Shown here: piece by piece, positions 41,897-50,469 of the stretch
How positions within the stretch are numbered: position 1 is the stretch's first letter
Layout of the letters: each line of letters begins with the position of its first letter
Assembly: GCA_934234215.1 (NCBI GenBank)
Contig: CAKQHB010000004.1
Coordinates: forward strand, 68,774-132,773
DNA length: 64,000 nt
Source of the DNA: an uncultured Cuneatibacter sp.
GTDB taxonomy: Bacteria > Bacillota > Clostridia > Lachnospirales > Lachnospiraceae
Direction of reading: 5' to 3'
Notes under the pieces: generated by a model
Database searches by the model: none
Seen by the model: only the letters and a program-made list of their open reading frames with translations
Told to the model about the DNA's origin: nothing
Made by a program: the position numbers and the translations under genes

Positions 41897-43885
41897 TTAC
41901 AGAATGCTCTTTACAGTCTTTACAACATTCTCAGTTGTGAAGCCATATTCCTCAAACAGCTTGGAGTACGGTGCGCTTGCGCCAAAGTGATCCATACCGA
42001 TCACTGCGCCGTCCAGACCAACGTACTTGCCCCAGCCGAATGTGCTCAGAGCTTCTACTGCAACACGCTTGCGAACTGCCTTCGGCAGAACGGATTCCTT
42101 GTACTCTTCGGACTGCTCCTCAAATACATCCATACAAGGCATGCTGACCACGCGCACATCAACGCCTTCTTTTGCAAGCTCAGCCTTTGCGCCAACTGCC
42201 CACTGTACTTCGGAACCGGAAGCGATGATGATTGCATCCGGAACTTCCTTTGTGGAATCTTCCAGAACGTAGCCACCCTTCAATGCTTCCTTGGAGGAAC
42301 CAGCCAGCTGAGGCAGATTCTGTCTGGTCAGTGCCAGAGCGGTAGGAGTCTTCTCGGAAGTCAGAGCTGCGTACCATGCAGCAGCGGTCTCGGTTGCATC
42401 TGCCGGACGGAATACATGGAAGTTCGGCAGGGAACGAAGCATTGCCAGCTGCTCGATCGGCTCATGGGTCGGACCATCTTCACCAACACCGATGCTGTCG
42501 TGAGTGAAGACGTAGGTGATCGGCAGTCCCATGATCGCGGACAGACGAGCCATCGGCTTTGTATAGTCACTGAATACGAAGAAGGTTGCAACGTAAGGCT
42601 TTAATCCACCGTGCAGTGCCAGTCCATTGCCCATCGCTGCCATGGAGATCTCACGTACACCAAAGTGCATGTTGCGTCCCTCGCGGTGTGCCGGGCTGAA
42701 GTATTCTTCGCCCTTCATAACGGTCTTATTGGAAGGAGACAGGTCCGCAGATCCACCGAACAGGTTCGGAAGAACGTCCTTTGCACGGTTCAGCATCTCG
42801 CCGGACAGATTTCTCGTTGCCTGAGGCTTATCCTCGTATGCCCAGTACTCTTCGCTGTCATACAGCTTCTTTGCAGCATCGGCATCGTAATACTGATCCC
42901 ACAGATCCTTCATCTCCGGATACTTTGCGCAGTAATCTGCGAACAGAGCATTCCACTTTTCTTCTGCGGCTGCGCCCTTCTTTGCCAGCTCCTGATAATG
43001 AGCATATACCTCATCCGGTACATAGAACGGCTCCATGGACGGCCACTGCAGATATTCCTTCATGGCCTTGACATTCTCTTCGCCAAGAGGCTCACCATGT
43101 GCGGCAGGGGTACCCATCTTTGCCGGGCAGCCATAACCGATCGTCGTCTTTACGGTAATAAAGGAAGGACGAGTCTTATCTGCCTTTGCCTCTTCAATCG
43201 CTGCTGCGATCTCTTCCAGATTGTTGCCGTCTTCTACGGTCAGAGTCTGGAAACCAAATGCCTGCATACGCATCTGTACGTTCTCAGTGAATGCGATATC
43301 TGTGCTTCCCTCGATGGAGATACCGTTGGAATCGTACAGAACGATCAGCTTGCCAAGCTTCTGAGTGCCTGCCAGAGAGAATGCCTCAGAGGAAATGCCC
43401 TCCATCATACATCCATCTCCACCAAGTACGAATGTATAGTGATCGACTACCGGATAACCCTCTTTGTTAAATACAGCTGCCAGGTGCTCTTCTGCCATCG
43501 CCATACCAACTGCCATGCCCATACCAGCGCCCAGAGGACCGGTCGTTGCTTCTACACCAACGGTGTGACCGTACTCCGGATGTCCGGGAGTCAGAGACCC
43601 CCACTGACGGAAGCTTGCCAGATCTTCTTTGCTCAGGTTGCCATAACCATACAGATGAAGAAGAGAGTATAACAGTGTGGAACCATGTCCGCCGGAAAGG
43701 ATGAACCGGTCACGGTTCGGCCACTTCGGATTCTTCGGATTGTGGTTCATGTGGTTGCCCCACAGTTCGTATGCAACTGCCGCACAGCCAAGCGGCAGGC
43801 CCGGATGACCGGATTTTGCTTTCTGAACTGCATCTGCAGCCAATACTCGAATTGCATTTACAGACATTGTTTCAATGTTGCCCAT
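41897..43885 (-). CDS. tkt: transketolase
   Basis: A 662-residue full-length thiamine diphosphate enzyme of the non-oxidative pentose phosphate pathway. The ThDP motif is LGGDGCMMEGISSEAFSLAG, with the substrate histidines in AKSGHPGLPLG and LSGGHGSTLLY, and the pyrimidine domain region MHFGVREISMAAMGNGLALHG. GGAGG lies 8 nt before the ATG. It is monocistronic as far as can be seen. Confidence 0.97.
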   Translation of the reverse strand: MGNIETMSVNAIRVLAADAVQKAKSGHPGLPLGCAAVAYELWGNHMNHNPKNPKWPNRDRFILSGGHGSTLLYSLLHLYGYGNLSKEDLASFRQWGSLTPGHPEYGHTVGVEATTGPLGAGMGMAVGMAMAEEHLAAVFNKEGYPVVDHYTFVLGGDGCMMEGISSEAFSLAGTQKLGKLIVLYDSNGISIEGSTDIAFTENVQMRMQAFGFQTLTVEDGNNLEEIAAAIEEAKADKTRPSFITVKTTIGYGCPAKMGTPAAHGEPLGEENVKAMKEYLQWPSMEPFYVPDEVYAHYQELAKKGAAAEEKWNALFADYCAKYPEMKDLWDQYYDADAAKKLYDSEEYWAYEDKPQATRNLSGEMLNRAKDVLPNLFGGSADLSPSNKTVMKGEEYFSPAHREGRNMHFGVREISMAAMGNGLALHGGLKPYVATFFVFSDYTKPMARLSAIMGLPITYVFTHDSIGVGEDGPTHEPIEQLAMLRSLPNFHVFRPADATETAAAWYAALTSEKTPTALALTRQNLPQLAGSSKEALKGGYVLEDSTKEVPDAIIIASGSEVQWAVGAKAELAKEGVDVRVVSMPCMDVFEEQSEEYKESVLPKAVRKRVAVEALSTFGWGKYVGLDGAVIGMDHFGASAPYSKLFEEYGFTTENVVKTVKSIL

Positions 43886-43971
43886 GTAAGTATCCTCCTA
43901 CATTTTATGTGTTTTAGGCGGTTCCTGCCTCTGCAGGACGCCGCTGTATTGCCCTAGGTAAGACAAAAAAA

Positions 43972-45234
43972 TCAGTGCATCACTGCCTTCTGCAGCATAC
44001 CGTTTCCAATGAGGTAGTATGTCTTTTTGTCCATTCCGGGAACTACCGCAGACAGATCATATCCAGTGTCTTCCTGATACTTTAAACTGCCGTCCGCATT
44101 ATAGATCCGGAATCCTTTTTCATTATACACCAAAATCTCGCTTCCGACAAATTCTATTTTTGAAAAATCCTCCGAAAAATCAATCTCCCGCTGTACTTCT
44201 CCCGCGCCATTATATACGGTCAGATGTGCTGCCGTGCCTTTTTCCTCCGGCACTGTCACAACGCCCACCTGATCGTCTCCGTAAAAGACTTTTGTGATCT
44301 CATCTTCCACGGTATATTCCTGCACGACCTTCGGCTTTAACTGATTTTTCAGCGAATAAAACGTCAGCAATTTGTCGCCGAATGCCACCGCCTGCGTCTC
44401 ATTCAGATATGTCACTCGCGGTACCATCGTGTCTTCATACTGCTCAAAACCACCTACGATACGGTCCACCATATCCTGTCCGACATCAAAATTATAAAAG
44501 ACGACTTTGTTTTTCAGTGTTGCATTTTCGACGTAAACGTAAGACACCATCAGCTGCTCGCCGCTCTGAGATACTGCAAGATCCAGCGGATATCCATCGC
44601 CCTGCAGACGGGTCTTGATCTCGATGTCTAACTTCTTGCCGGTGTGATCGTAAAAGGACACATACTCTGCTCGCGTATCCTCCTGAATGACTACCGCCAT
44701 GCCCTGTCCCGCAAGTGTCATACGCATGATCGGGGACGATGTCTGGATCTGTCCCTGCTTACCGCCCGCATTGCAGATGATGAGGTCGATACCGCCCTGA
44801 TCGCAGATCGCTGCATATTCTCCGCAGATCACTGCTGTCGGATTCGACATCTCGTAGCTCTCTGTCCACATAACGGTGCCGTCCTGAGCCACATAGCTGG
44901 CGGAATTGCGTCCATACACAAGCAGTCCATCCGCAAATCCCACCGCACCTTCAAAGCTCGATGCTTCTACGGTCTGACTCCAGGACACAGTCATGCTGCG
45001 ATACGTCCGGCTTCGGTCGATAAAATACCACACCGCAGCGCCAATCACAAGCACCAGCACAACCGCCAATATGATCAATCTCCGCTTGCGCTTATGCGCC
45101 CGGATTTCTTTTTCAAAATCCCGGTTTAGAAACCGCTCTTCCGAATCCTCCGTCTGCTCTTCTTCATTGACAAGCATGCCTTTTCGAAGGTTTCTTTTTT
45201 GTTCTTCTCTATCTGTAAAGTTCTGATTCTCCAT
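43972..45234 (-). CDS. DUF5711 family membrane-anchored protein
   Basis: A 420-residue protein. Residues 1-50 are cytoplasmic and charged (EIRAHKRKRR before the membrane), one transmembrane helix follows (LIILAVVLVLVIGAAVWYF), and the rest is an extracytoplasmic beta-propeller-like domain with repeated strand motifs (SYVAQDGTVMWTESYEMSNP, YAAICDQGGIDL, IMRMTLAGQGMAVVIQ). This matches the layout of Lachnospiraceae DUF5711 proteins, function unknown. It lies 78 nt downstream of another membrane protein gene and is probably cotranscribed with it. Confidence 0.8.
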   Translation of the reverse strand: MENQNFTDREEQKRNLRKGMLVNEEEQTEDSEERFLNRDFEKEIRAHKRKRRLIILAVVLVLVIGAAVWYFIDRSRTYRSMTVSWSQTVEASSFEGAVGFADGLLVYGRNSASYVAQDGTVMWTESYEMSNPTAVICGEYAAICDQGGIDLIICNAGGKQGQIQTSSPIMRMTLAGQGMAVVIQEDTRAEYVSFYDHTGKKLDIEIKTRLQGDGYPLDLAVSQSGEQLMVSYVYVENATLKNKVVFYNFDVGQDMVDRIVGGFEQYEDTMVPRVTYLNETQAVAFGDKLLTFYSLKNQLKPKVVQEYTVEDEITKVFYGDDQVGVVTVPEEKGTAAHLTVYNGAGEVQREIDFSEDFSKIEFVGSEILVYNEKGFRIYNADGSLKYQEDTGYDLSAVVPGMDKKTYYLIGNGMLQKAVMH

Positions 45235-45257
45235 GTATCCTCCCGACTGTTTTGACG

Positions 45258-45282
45258 AGGAATCCTGCCGGGCAGGATTCTG
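45258..45282 (-). promoter_or_regulatory. leader hairpin before the DUF5711 gene
   Basis: An inverted repeat GAATCCTGCC/GGCAGGATTC lies in the short gap between the two membrane protein genes. A similar hairpin (CAGAATCCTGC/GCAGGTTCCTG) lies at 31732-31754. It could be an attenuator or a processing site; no U-tract follows. Confidence 0.45.
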
Positions 45283-45312
45283 TTTCCAGTATAGTACATC
45301 TTTCCTCTTCCA

Positions 45313-46227
45313 TCAAGGGAAAGCTTCGGAAGATTCCGTCTCTGCCGCCGTTCCCCCGGCAAGCTCCGCAAACACCGACTGCACCTGCGCCACCCGCTCC
45401 GGATGTCCGTAAAATAAAATCCCCGCCGCCAACGCCAACAGCAGTCCTACCGCCACTGCCCGGCGCTTCCATACTGCAAGCGGCGGCTCCTGTTCCGGCT
45501 TTTCCTCCATGCGCATCTGTCCTTGTTTTTCTGACTGCTTCGATGTCCAGCCACGGAAAAAGGCAGGCTCCGCACTCTGCTGCGGCCATGCGGGTGTCGG
45601 CTGCTCTCTCCTTTGCTCCGGCGCTGCCTGATTTTCAGGCGAGTGCATCGAAGCTGCTGCTTCTACCGGAACCCGTTTTCGGATCTGTTCCTCCGCAATC
45701 CGCGATTCTTCCCGCAGCAAATACTCCTGCATCGCGATATTGCGCTGGAAAAAAATAAAAAAACCGCCGCATGAGTACAGCTTTCCTCCTCTCTGCACCA
45801 GAAACGACACTTCCTCTCCGGTGTCCAGATACAAAAGTTCTCCTGTCTCCGCAAAAAAGACGTCCTGAATATTTTGCAGATTCACAAGAGGCGGCACATA
45901 ATTCTCCTTTGCCCGCACAAACCAGCCGCACACATCCATTGCCGGAAAATATTCCTCCCGCATCTGTCTGATCTGTTTCCAGACGCCCTGCCCGAACCGA
46001 ATCTGTTCTCCGTTCCACGCACCTTCTGTCTCAATCGCTCCAAACACATAGTAACAGGGAATCCCATCCTGCATCAGTTTTCTTCCGTAAAAAACACCGA
46101 CGCGCACTCCGTCCGGTTCCGGCGCCTGCAGGTTATGTACATAAGTATAAGCATATTCCTCCAGATAAATCCGAATGCCTCGCTCCGGAACCCCCATCTG
46201 CCGCACACTCTTTGGATACGTTTCCAT
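45313..46227 (-). CDS. conserved hypothetical protein with C-terminal membrane helix
   Basis: A 304-residue protein. The N-terminal domain (residues about 1-150) has alternating strands: RIYLEEYAYTYVHNL, RVGVFYGRKLM, CYYVFGAIETEG and AMDVCGWFVRAKEN. Its order recalls a JAB/MPN fold, but the catalytic His-x-His and Ser are not evident. A helical segment, a low-complexity linker and a single transmembrane helix (VAVGLLLALAAGILFYGH) near the end follow. Similar proteins accompany DUF5711 genes in Lachnospiraceae as far as I recall. GGAG lies 5 nt before the ATG at 46227. Confidence 0.65.
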   Translation of the reverse strand: METYPKSVRQMGVPERGIRIYLEEYAYTYVHNLQAPEPDGVRVGVFYGRKLMQDGIPCYYVFGAIETEGAWNGEQIRFGQGVWKQIRQMREEYFPAMDVCGWFVRAKENYVPPLVNLQNIQDVFFAETGELLYLDTGEEVSFLVQRGGKLYSCGGFFIFFQRNIAMQEYLLREESRIAEEQIRKRVPVEAAASMHSPENQAAPEQRREQPTPAWPQQSAEPAFFRGWTSKQSEKQGQMRMEEKPEQEPPLAVWKRRAVAVGLLLALAAGILFYGHPERVAQVQSVFAELAGGTAAETESSEAFP

Positions 46228-46421
46228 CCTGTCTCCACCTTTCTGTCTTCCTTCGGGGGACACTTTCCCACTTCTGTATGCTAGCAGATTTCCACTGCGG
46301 AGTTTGTCGAATCCACAGCGAAGCTTTTCTTTATTCATCGCAATTTTCGCGGTCACTTTTTTCCTCTGACTGCATATACCTGTAAAAATCCGGCTACCAT
46401 CGGAAAAAGGAGGTTCCCGCT

Positions 46422-47009
46422 ATGTTTCCATCTCAGAAAGAAACCTGGTATTATCCTGCCGGAGCTTCGTTTTCCGACCGGCAGTTTTCGGATCGGCTGC
46501 AGCAATTTTATGAGCGGCAGACCGCCGCCTGCTGTCGTAAAAAGCTCATAGCAAAACACGGCCATCTCCCGGTGCATTTTCTGTGCATCGGAAGTGACCG
46601 TGTCACCGGGGACTGTCTCGGTCCCCTCATTGGCTATAAATTGTCTCATTATCTGCCGCCCGGCTCCGTCATCGGCACACTGGAACATCCCGTCCATGCA
46701 CTGAATCTCGCCGCCGTGCTGGAAATGCTTGCGACGGATGATTGCGGCTTCTATGTCGCAGTGGATGCTTCCCTCGGTGACGCACATCATGTCGGCTGCA
46801 TCACCCTCAGTCCCGGCGCGATGCAGCCCGGTCTCGGCGTAAGGAAGGATCTGCCACTCGTCGGGCATGTCTCTGTCACCGGCATCGTCGGCGCACTCTC
46901 CGACTCCGGAGATGCACTGCTGCAAGGTACAAGACTGTCCCTCGTCATGACATTAGCCGACTCCATCACTCAGGGACTGCTCAGATTTTACTCTCTCTGT
47001 ACACCGTGA
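46422..47009 (+). CDS. yyaC: YyaC-type spore protease
   Basis: A 195-residue protein of the GPR-like/YyaC family with the signature VHFLCIGSDRVTGDCLGPLIGYKL. DAx-type positions follow in YVAVDASLGDAHHVGCITL, then HVSVTGIVG near the end. YyaC proteins are made during sporulation and relate to the germination protease and hydrogenase-maturation fold. AAAGGAGG lies 8 nt before the ATG. Its 3' end overlaps a convergent gene by 29 nt. The gene supports the view that the organism forms spores. Confidence 0.88.
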   Translation: MFPSQKETWYYPAGASFSDRQFSDRLQQFYERQTAACCRKKLIAKHGHLPVHFLCIGSDRVTGDCLGPLIGYKLSHYLPPGSVIGTLEHPVHALNLAAVLEMLATDDCGFYVAVDASLGDAHHVGCITLSPGAMQPGLGVRKDLPLVGHVSVTGIVGALSDSGDALLQGTRLSLVMTLADSITQGLLRFYSLCTP

Positions 47010-48069
47010 TCGCCTCGGTGATCGTGGCTGCCTTCCCGCTGTCCACCAGCTCGATCAGGCTGTCCACCCGTCCGCTGTCCAGAAAATCCTTGCCCAGATA
47101 CGGTTCATAGTTGGCTGTGATCTGCATCGTCTGCGCCCGCAGCTGCTTATCCGCATCTATGAGCTGCAGGTGCAGCTTCTGATAACCATCCTGAATCTTT
47201 AGGATCCGGTCTTTGTTGTTCTCCATGATCTCGTCCGCAATGACTTTCTTTGTCGCCGCTTCGAAGGTGTTCAGATTCTCCTGCTTGCGCTTTGCTACGT
47301 CCTCGATCTCCGCCTCCAGACGGGCGATCTCGTAATTATAACTGTCAAGATTGTAGGAATCCTCCGACGCATCCCGATGGATCGCGCGGGTGATGACTTT
47401 GATCTTCTTGCGGTTCGAGGCACGCTCATCCCGCATCATACGGCCTGCCCGCAGATCGCTGTAGCGGCGCAGCTTTACAAGATTCGTCAGCGCCAGATAT
47501 CCGCCGCCAATCACAAAGATCAGTGCCGTGTACGCTGCCATCAGCTGCCAGGTGGTCAGCTCCGGAATCCATTTGCACAATCCAATCGGAACGCCGACAA
47601 ACACAGCCGCCGCCAGCACAAGGTCAAACAGCCACTCCCATGCTCTGCGCGGCAAAAACAATGCGAAGAACAGCCAGCTGTTGCACCAGCCCGGCACTCC
47701 GTTTTGCTGAAACTGCGTCGTGATCCGCGTCGTCAACTCCTGATTGTGCGCCAGAAGCTCCGACGTCTCGTCCTTGATTCGCTCCTGTCTGCCAATGCTC
47801 TTGGCACGCTCTTTTTTCAGACGAAGCTTGCGCAGTTTTTCTTTGTCCTGTGCCAGCTCTCTGTCATAGCTCTCCTCAATGGCTGCTTTCCGCTCCCGGA
47901 TGGTTCGATAAACCTCATCCTCCACAGCCTTCTTTTCACCTTCTAACAGGCGCTCCTGTCTCTTCTCCTCCAGAGCCAGTCCCGACCGGTATGTCTTTTG
48001 TTTCTCCAGTTCTGCAAGCGCGGTCTTTGCTTCCAGCAAAAACTCCATGCTGTCTGTCTTTTGTTCCAT
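46981..48069 (-). CDS. coiled-coil membrane protein, unknown function
   Basis: A 362-residue protein. A long charged coiled coil (residues about 10-120, with RLLEGEKKAVEDEVYRTIRE) is followed by two transmembrane helices (LVLAAAVFVGVPIGLC and LMAAYTALIFVIGGGYLAL) and a second long coiled coil to the C-terminus. Both coiled coils are probably cytoplasmic. No known family. GGAGG lies 7 nt before the ATG at 48069; an ATG 11 codons earlier has no site. Confidence 0.75.
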   Translation of the reverse strand: MEQKTDSMEFLLEAKTALAELEKQKTYRSGLALEEKRQERLLEGEKKAVEDEVYRTIRERKAAIEESYDRELAQDKEKLRKLRLKKERAKSIGRQERIKDETSELLAHNQELTTRITTQFQQNGVPGWCNSWLFFALFLPRRAWEWLFDLVLAAAVFVGVPIGLCKWIPELTTWQLMAAYTALIFVIGGGYLALTNLVKLRRYSDLRAGRMMRDERASNRKKIKVITRAIHRDASEDSYNLDSYNYEIARLEAEIEDVAKRKQENLNTFEAATKKVIADEIMENNKDRILKIQDGYQKLHLQLIDADKQLRAQTMQITANYEPYLGKDFLDSGRVDSLIELVDSGKAATITEAITVYRESKI

Positions 48070-48160
48070 CGATCCGCCTCCTGTTTCACTCTTATCTTCC
48101 ATTCCTTTACAGTATACGACATATCCCCCCCTGCTTACAAGTCTGATTTCACTTTTCCTC

Positions 48161-48189
48161 GTTGACGCGCCTGCTCTTTTTCGATATAC
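48161..48189 (+). promoter_or_regulatory. sigma-A promoter of the three-gene Rrf2 operon
   Basis: TTGACG (48161-48166), a 17-bp spacer and TATACT (48184-48189), about 80 nt before the first start codon. Confidence 0.8.
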
Positions 48190-48268
48190 TTATAAACATA
48201 TGGGAATACTCAGTATTGCCGCATATTTTCACTGACACTGATCAACAACAGAAGGGAGCCGACCCACG

Positions 48269-48538
48269 ATGTTCCGTTTATGGGGAAAACTTTTTTACAA
48301 CAACCACATGTTAGCAGATTCCACGATCGTCAATGACGACCCGAATATGACTCGCACGAAAAAAGTCTTTGCAGCAATCGACACCCTCTGCCACGATTTC
48401 GATCTGAGTCAGCCGATCTGGCTGGAGTCCAACATTCAGGAATTCAAGAGACATTCCAGAACTCGATTCCGCCAGGATAACTTTATGGAACAGATCGACT
48501 TTGACTATTTTGAAATTCAGATTATCGAGGAGGATTAA
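48269..48538 (+). CDS. small conserved hypothetical protein
   Basis: An 89-residue cytoplasmic protein starting MFRLWGKLFYNNHMLADSTI and ending in an acidic DYFEIQIIEED. No catalytic motif is visible. First gene of a tight three-gene operon; 2 nt separate its stop from the next start. GGGAG lies 10 nt before the ATG. Conserved with Rrf2 neighbours in gut clostridia as far as I recall; function unknown. Confidence 0.75.
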   Translation: MFRLWGKLFYNNHMLADSTIVNDDPNMTRTKKVFAAIDTLCHDFDLSQPIWLESNIQEFKRHSRTRFRQDNFMEQIDFDYFEIQIIEED

Positions 48539-48540
48539 GG

Positions 48541-48921
48541 ATGGCAGGTACCCGTTTTTCAGCCCTGACTGACTTCCGCCCGGAAAAGAATCGTTTTCTG
48601 GACCGTGCCAAGACTGTTTATCTCAAAGCAACTCACAAAACCGAAGATATTACCTTTTATTGGATCGAGCAGCGCGGTGTCAGAGGACGCAACGCCTACC
48701 CCTGCGCCTGCCAGCTTCCAGACAAGCTGCTTGTATTTCTGGCTCCTGACAAAGAAGCCTGCGCAGCGATCGATGAATTCTGGAAGACGATGACCCGCGA
48801 AGAATTAGAAGCAAATTACACTGTTGAAAACATGGTACATGAAACCTTTTCTGAGGAATACCGTGCTCTGAAAGATCAATACATCCACAGAGACGACGCA
48901 AAGGAGAGCGACGAGCAATGA
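48541..48921 (+). CDS. conserved hypothetical protein in the Rrf2 operon
   Basis: A 126-residue cytoplasmic protein. It has mixed alpha/beta character with DITFYWIEQRGVRGRN and LLVFLAPDKEACAAIDEFW; no Cys cluster or catalytic motif is visible. GAGGAGG lies in the end of the first gene. Its stop overlaps the start of the Rrf2 gene (ATGA), so the regulator is translationally coupled to it. Function unknown. Confidence 0.75.
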   Translation: MAGTRFSALTDFRPEKNRFLDRAKTVYLKATHKTEDITFYWIEQRGVRGRNAYPCACQLPDKLLVFLAPDKEACAAIDEFWKTMTREELEANYTVENMVHETFSEEYRALKDQYIHRDDAKESDEQ

Positions 48922-49352
48922 AAATTTCCACAAAAGGACGCTATGCACTCCGCCTGATGTTAGACCTTGCCGAGCATCAGAACGAGGGCTTTATCGCATT
49001 AAAAGATATCGCAGAACGTCAAAATATTTCTAAAAAATATCTGGAGCAGATCGTGCCTATGCTGAACAAGGCCGGACTGCTGCGCACAAACCGTGGCTAT
49101 CAGGGCGGTTATCAACTGTCTCGTCAGCCCAGCGAGTACACTCTGGGCGACATCCTGCGCGTCACCGAGGGCAGCCTCGCCCCGGTTTCCTGTATCAACG
49201 ATGTTGCCGACTGTCCCAACAGCGACTCCTGTATCACACTGGATGTCTGGATCGGACTGAACAAAGTCGTCAATGAATATGTGGACAACCTGACCCTGCA
49301 GGATATCCTCGACAACTACCGTCAGAAATGCATTGACGAATATTACATTTGA
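48918..49352 (+). CDS. Rrf2 family regulator (IscR-like)
   Basis: A 144-residue winged-helix regulator. The HTH MKISTKGRYALRLMLDLAEH and IAERQNISKKYLEQIVPML is classic Rrf2/IscR. The three cysteines that bind an [2Fe-2S] cluster in IscR are kept as Cys92, Cys99 and Cys105 (SCINDVADCPNSDSC). It probably senses iron-sulfur status or redox. No isc/suf genes follow; a terminator lies 18 nt past the stop. Confidence 0.9.
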   Translation: MKISTKGRYALRLMLDLAEHQNEGFIALKDIAERQNISKKYLEQIVPMLNKAGLLRTNRGYQGGYQLSRQPSEYTLGDILRVTEGSLAPVSCINDVADCPNSDSCITLDVWIGLNKVVNEYVDNLTLQDILDNYRQKCIDEYYI

Positions 49353-49370
49353 TTTTACTTTTCGCACATA

Positions 49371-49417
49371 AAAATCGCCCGCCGTCCCTGTTTCAAGACA
49401 GCGAGCGATTTTTTTAT
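49371..49417. terminator. bidirectional terminator between Rrf2 and rsmH
   Basis: The stem AAAATCGC/GCGATTTT with inner pairs GC, GTC/GAC is followed by a T run on the plus strand; convergent genes lie on both sides. The rsmH stop lies at its right edge. Confidence 0.85.
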
Positions 49418-50469
49418 TCCTTTGCTTTGATTCCCCAACGCATCTTTGTGGATCTGGCTCTGCCATTTCGTCTGCACTCTTCCGCAGACGGGCGCACGAC
49501 ATCCTTTGCCGCTTCTGAGAAGATTTCGGTTTTTTCGTACTGCTTGAATGCTTTCTTTACCAGACGATCTTCGCCGGAATGGAAGGTCAGGATCGCAATT
49601 CTGCCGCCCGGTGCCATGACATCCGGCAGCTTTTCCAGAAATGCCTCCAGCACTTCAAATTCCTGATTGACGTCGATACGCAGCGCCTGAAACACGCGCT
49701 GGCAGGTCTTTTTTACGGTATCCTTTTTCTGCCTGTCCTCCGGTAGGAAGCGCAGTGCCCGTTCAATGACTTCCCGCAGCTGCGTCGTCGTCTCGATCGG
49801 ATGCTTTTTGCGGAACTCGGAGAAGACTTCCGCTGCAATCTCCTCTGCATACGGCTCATCGGAATTTTCCTGCAGCATACCAATCAGTTCTTCCTCTGTC
49901 ACTTCCTTCAAACGTTCTGCGGCGGACACTCCCTTCTGCGGGTTCAGACGCAGATCCAGTGGACCATCTAATTTATAAGAAAAGCCGCGCTCCGGATTGT
50001 CGATCTGCATGGACGATACCCCAAGGTCCGCCAGAAGAAAATCAAACGGGCCGTACTCCGCTCCGATGCGATCAATGTTCGCAAAATTCTCCTGTACAAC
50101 GGTCAAAATATCCTCGCCAAATCCAGCCTTGCGCAGACGCTCTGTCGTCTTCACGCTCTCGATGGGGTCGATATCCAGCGCCACCATATGTCCCTGTCCC
50201 TGCAGCTGCTCCATCATGCGGCGAGTATGGCCGCCATATCCCAGCGTGCAGTCCAGTCCCTTCTGACCGGGCTGAATCTGCAGGAAATCCAAAATCTCCT
50301 GCACCATGATCGAAATGTGCATGCCCGCGGGCGTGCTGCCCTTGGCGATGACTTTCTCAATCGTATCTGCATACTTTTCCGGATTTAATTCTTTATACTT
50401 TTCTTCAAAACGGCGCGGATGCGTTCCTTTGTAACGCACACGGCGCTTGTGAGGCTGTTGGTTTTCCAT
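49414..50469 (-). CDS. rsmH: 16S rRNA (cytosine1402-N4)-methyltransferase-like protein
   Basis: A 351-residue SAM-dependent enzyme: SAM site GLDCTLGYGGHTRRMM, MVALDIDPIE, FLLADLGVSSMQIDNPERGFSY, PLDLRLN and the C-terminal VMAPGGRIAILTFHSGEDRLVK. RsmH methylates C1402 in the ribosomal P site. The N-terminus carries about 45 extra residues (KRRVRYKGTHPRRFEEKYKEL), and the gene is not in the cell-division cluster, so it may be a second paralog. It starts right after the TAA of the upstream regulator gene. Confidence 0.88.
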   Translation of the reverse strand: MENQQPHKRRVRYKGTHPRRFEEKYKELNPEKYADTIEKVIAKGSTPAGMHISIMVQEILDFLQIQPGQKGLDCTLGYGGHTRRMMEQLQGQGHMVALDIDPIESVKTTERLRKAGFGEDILTVVQENFANIDRIGAEYGPFDFLLADLGVSSMQIDNPERGFSYKLDGPLDLRLNPQKGVSAAERLKEVTEEELIGMLQENSDEPYAEEIAAEVFSEFRKKHPIETTTQLREVIERALRFLPEDRQKKDTVKKTCQRVFQALRIDVNQEFEVLEAFLEKLPDVMAPGGRIAILTFHSGEDRLVKKAFKQYEKTEIFSEAAKDVVRPSAEECRRNGRARSTKMRWGIKAKE

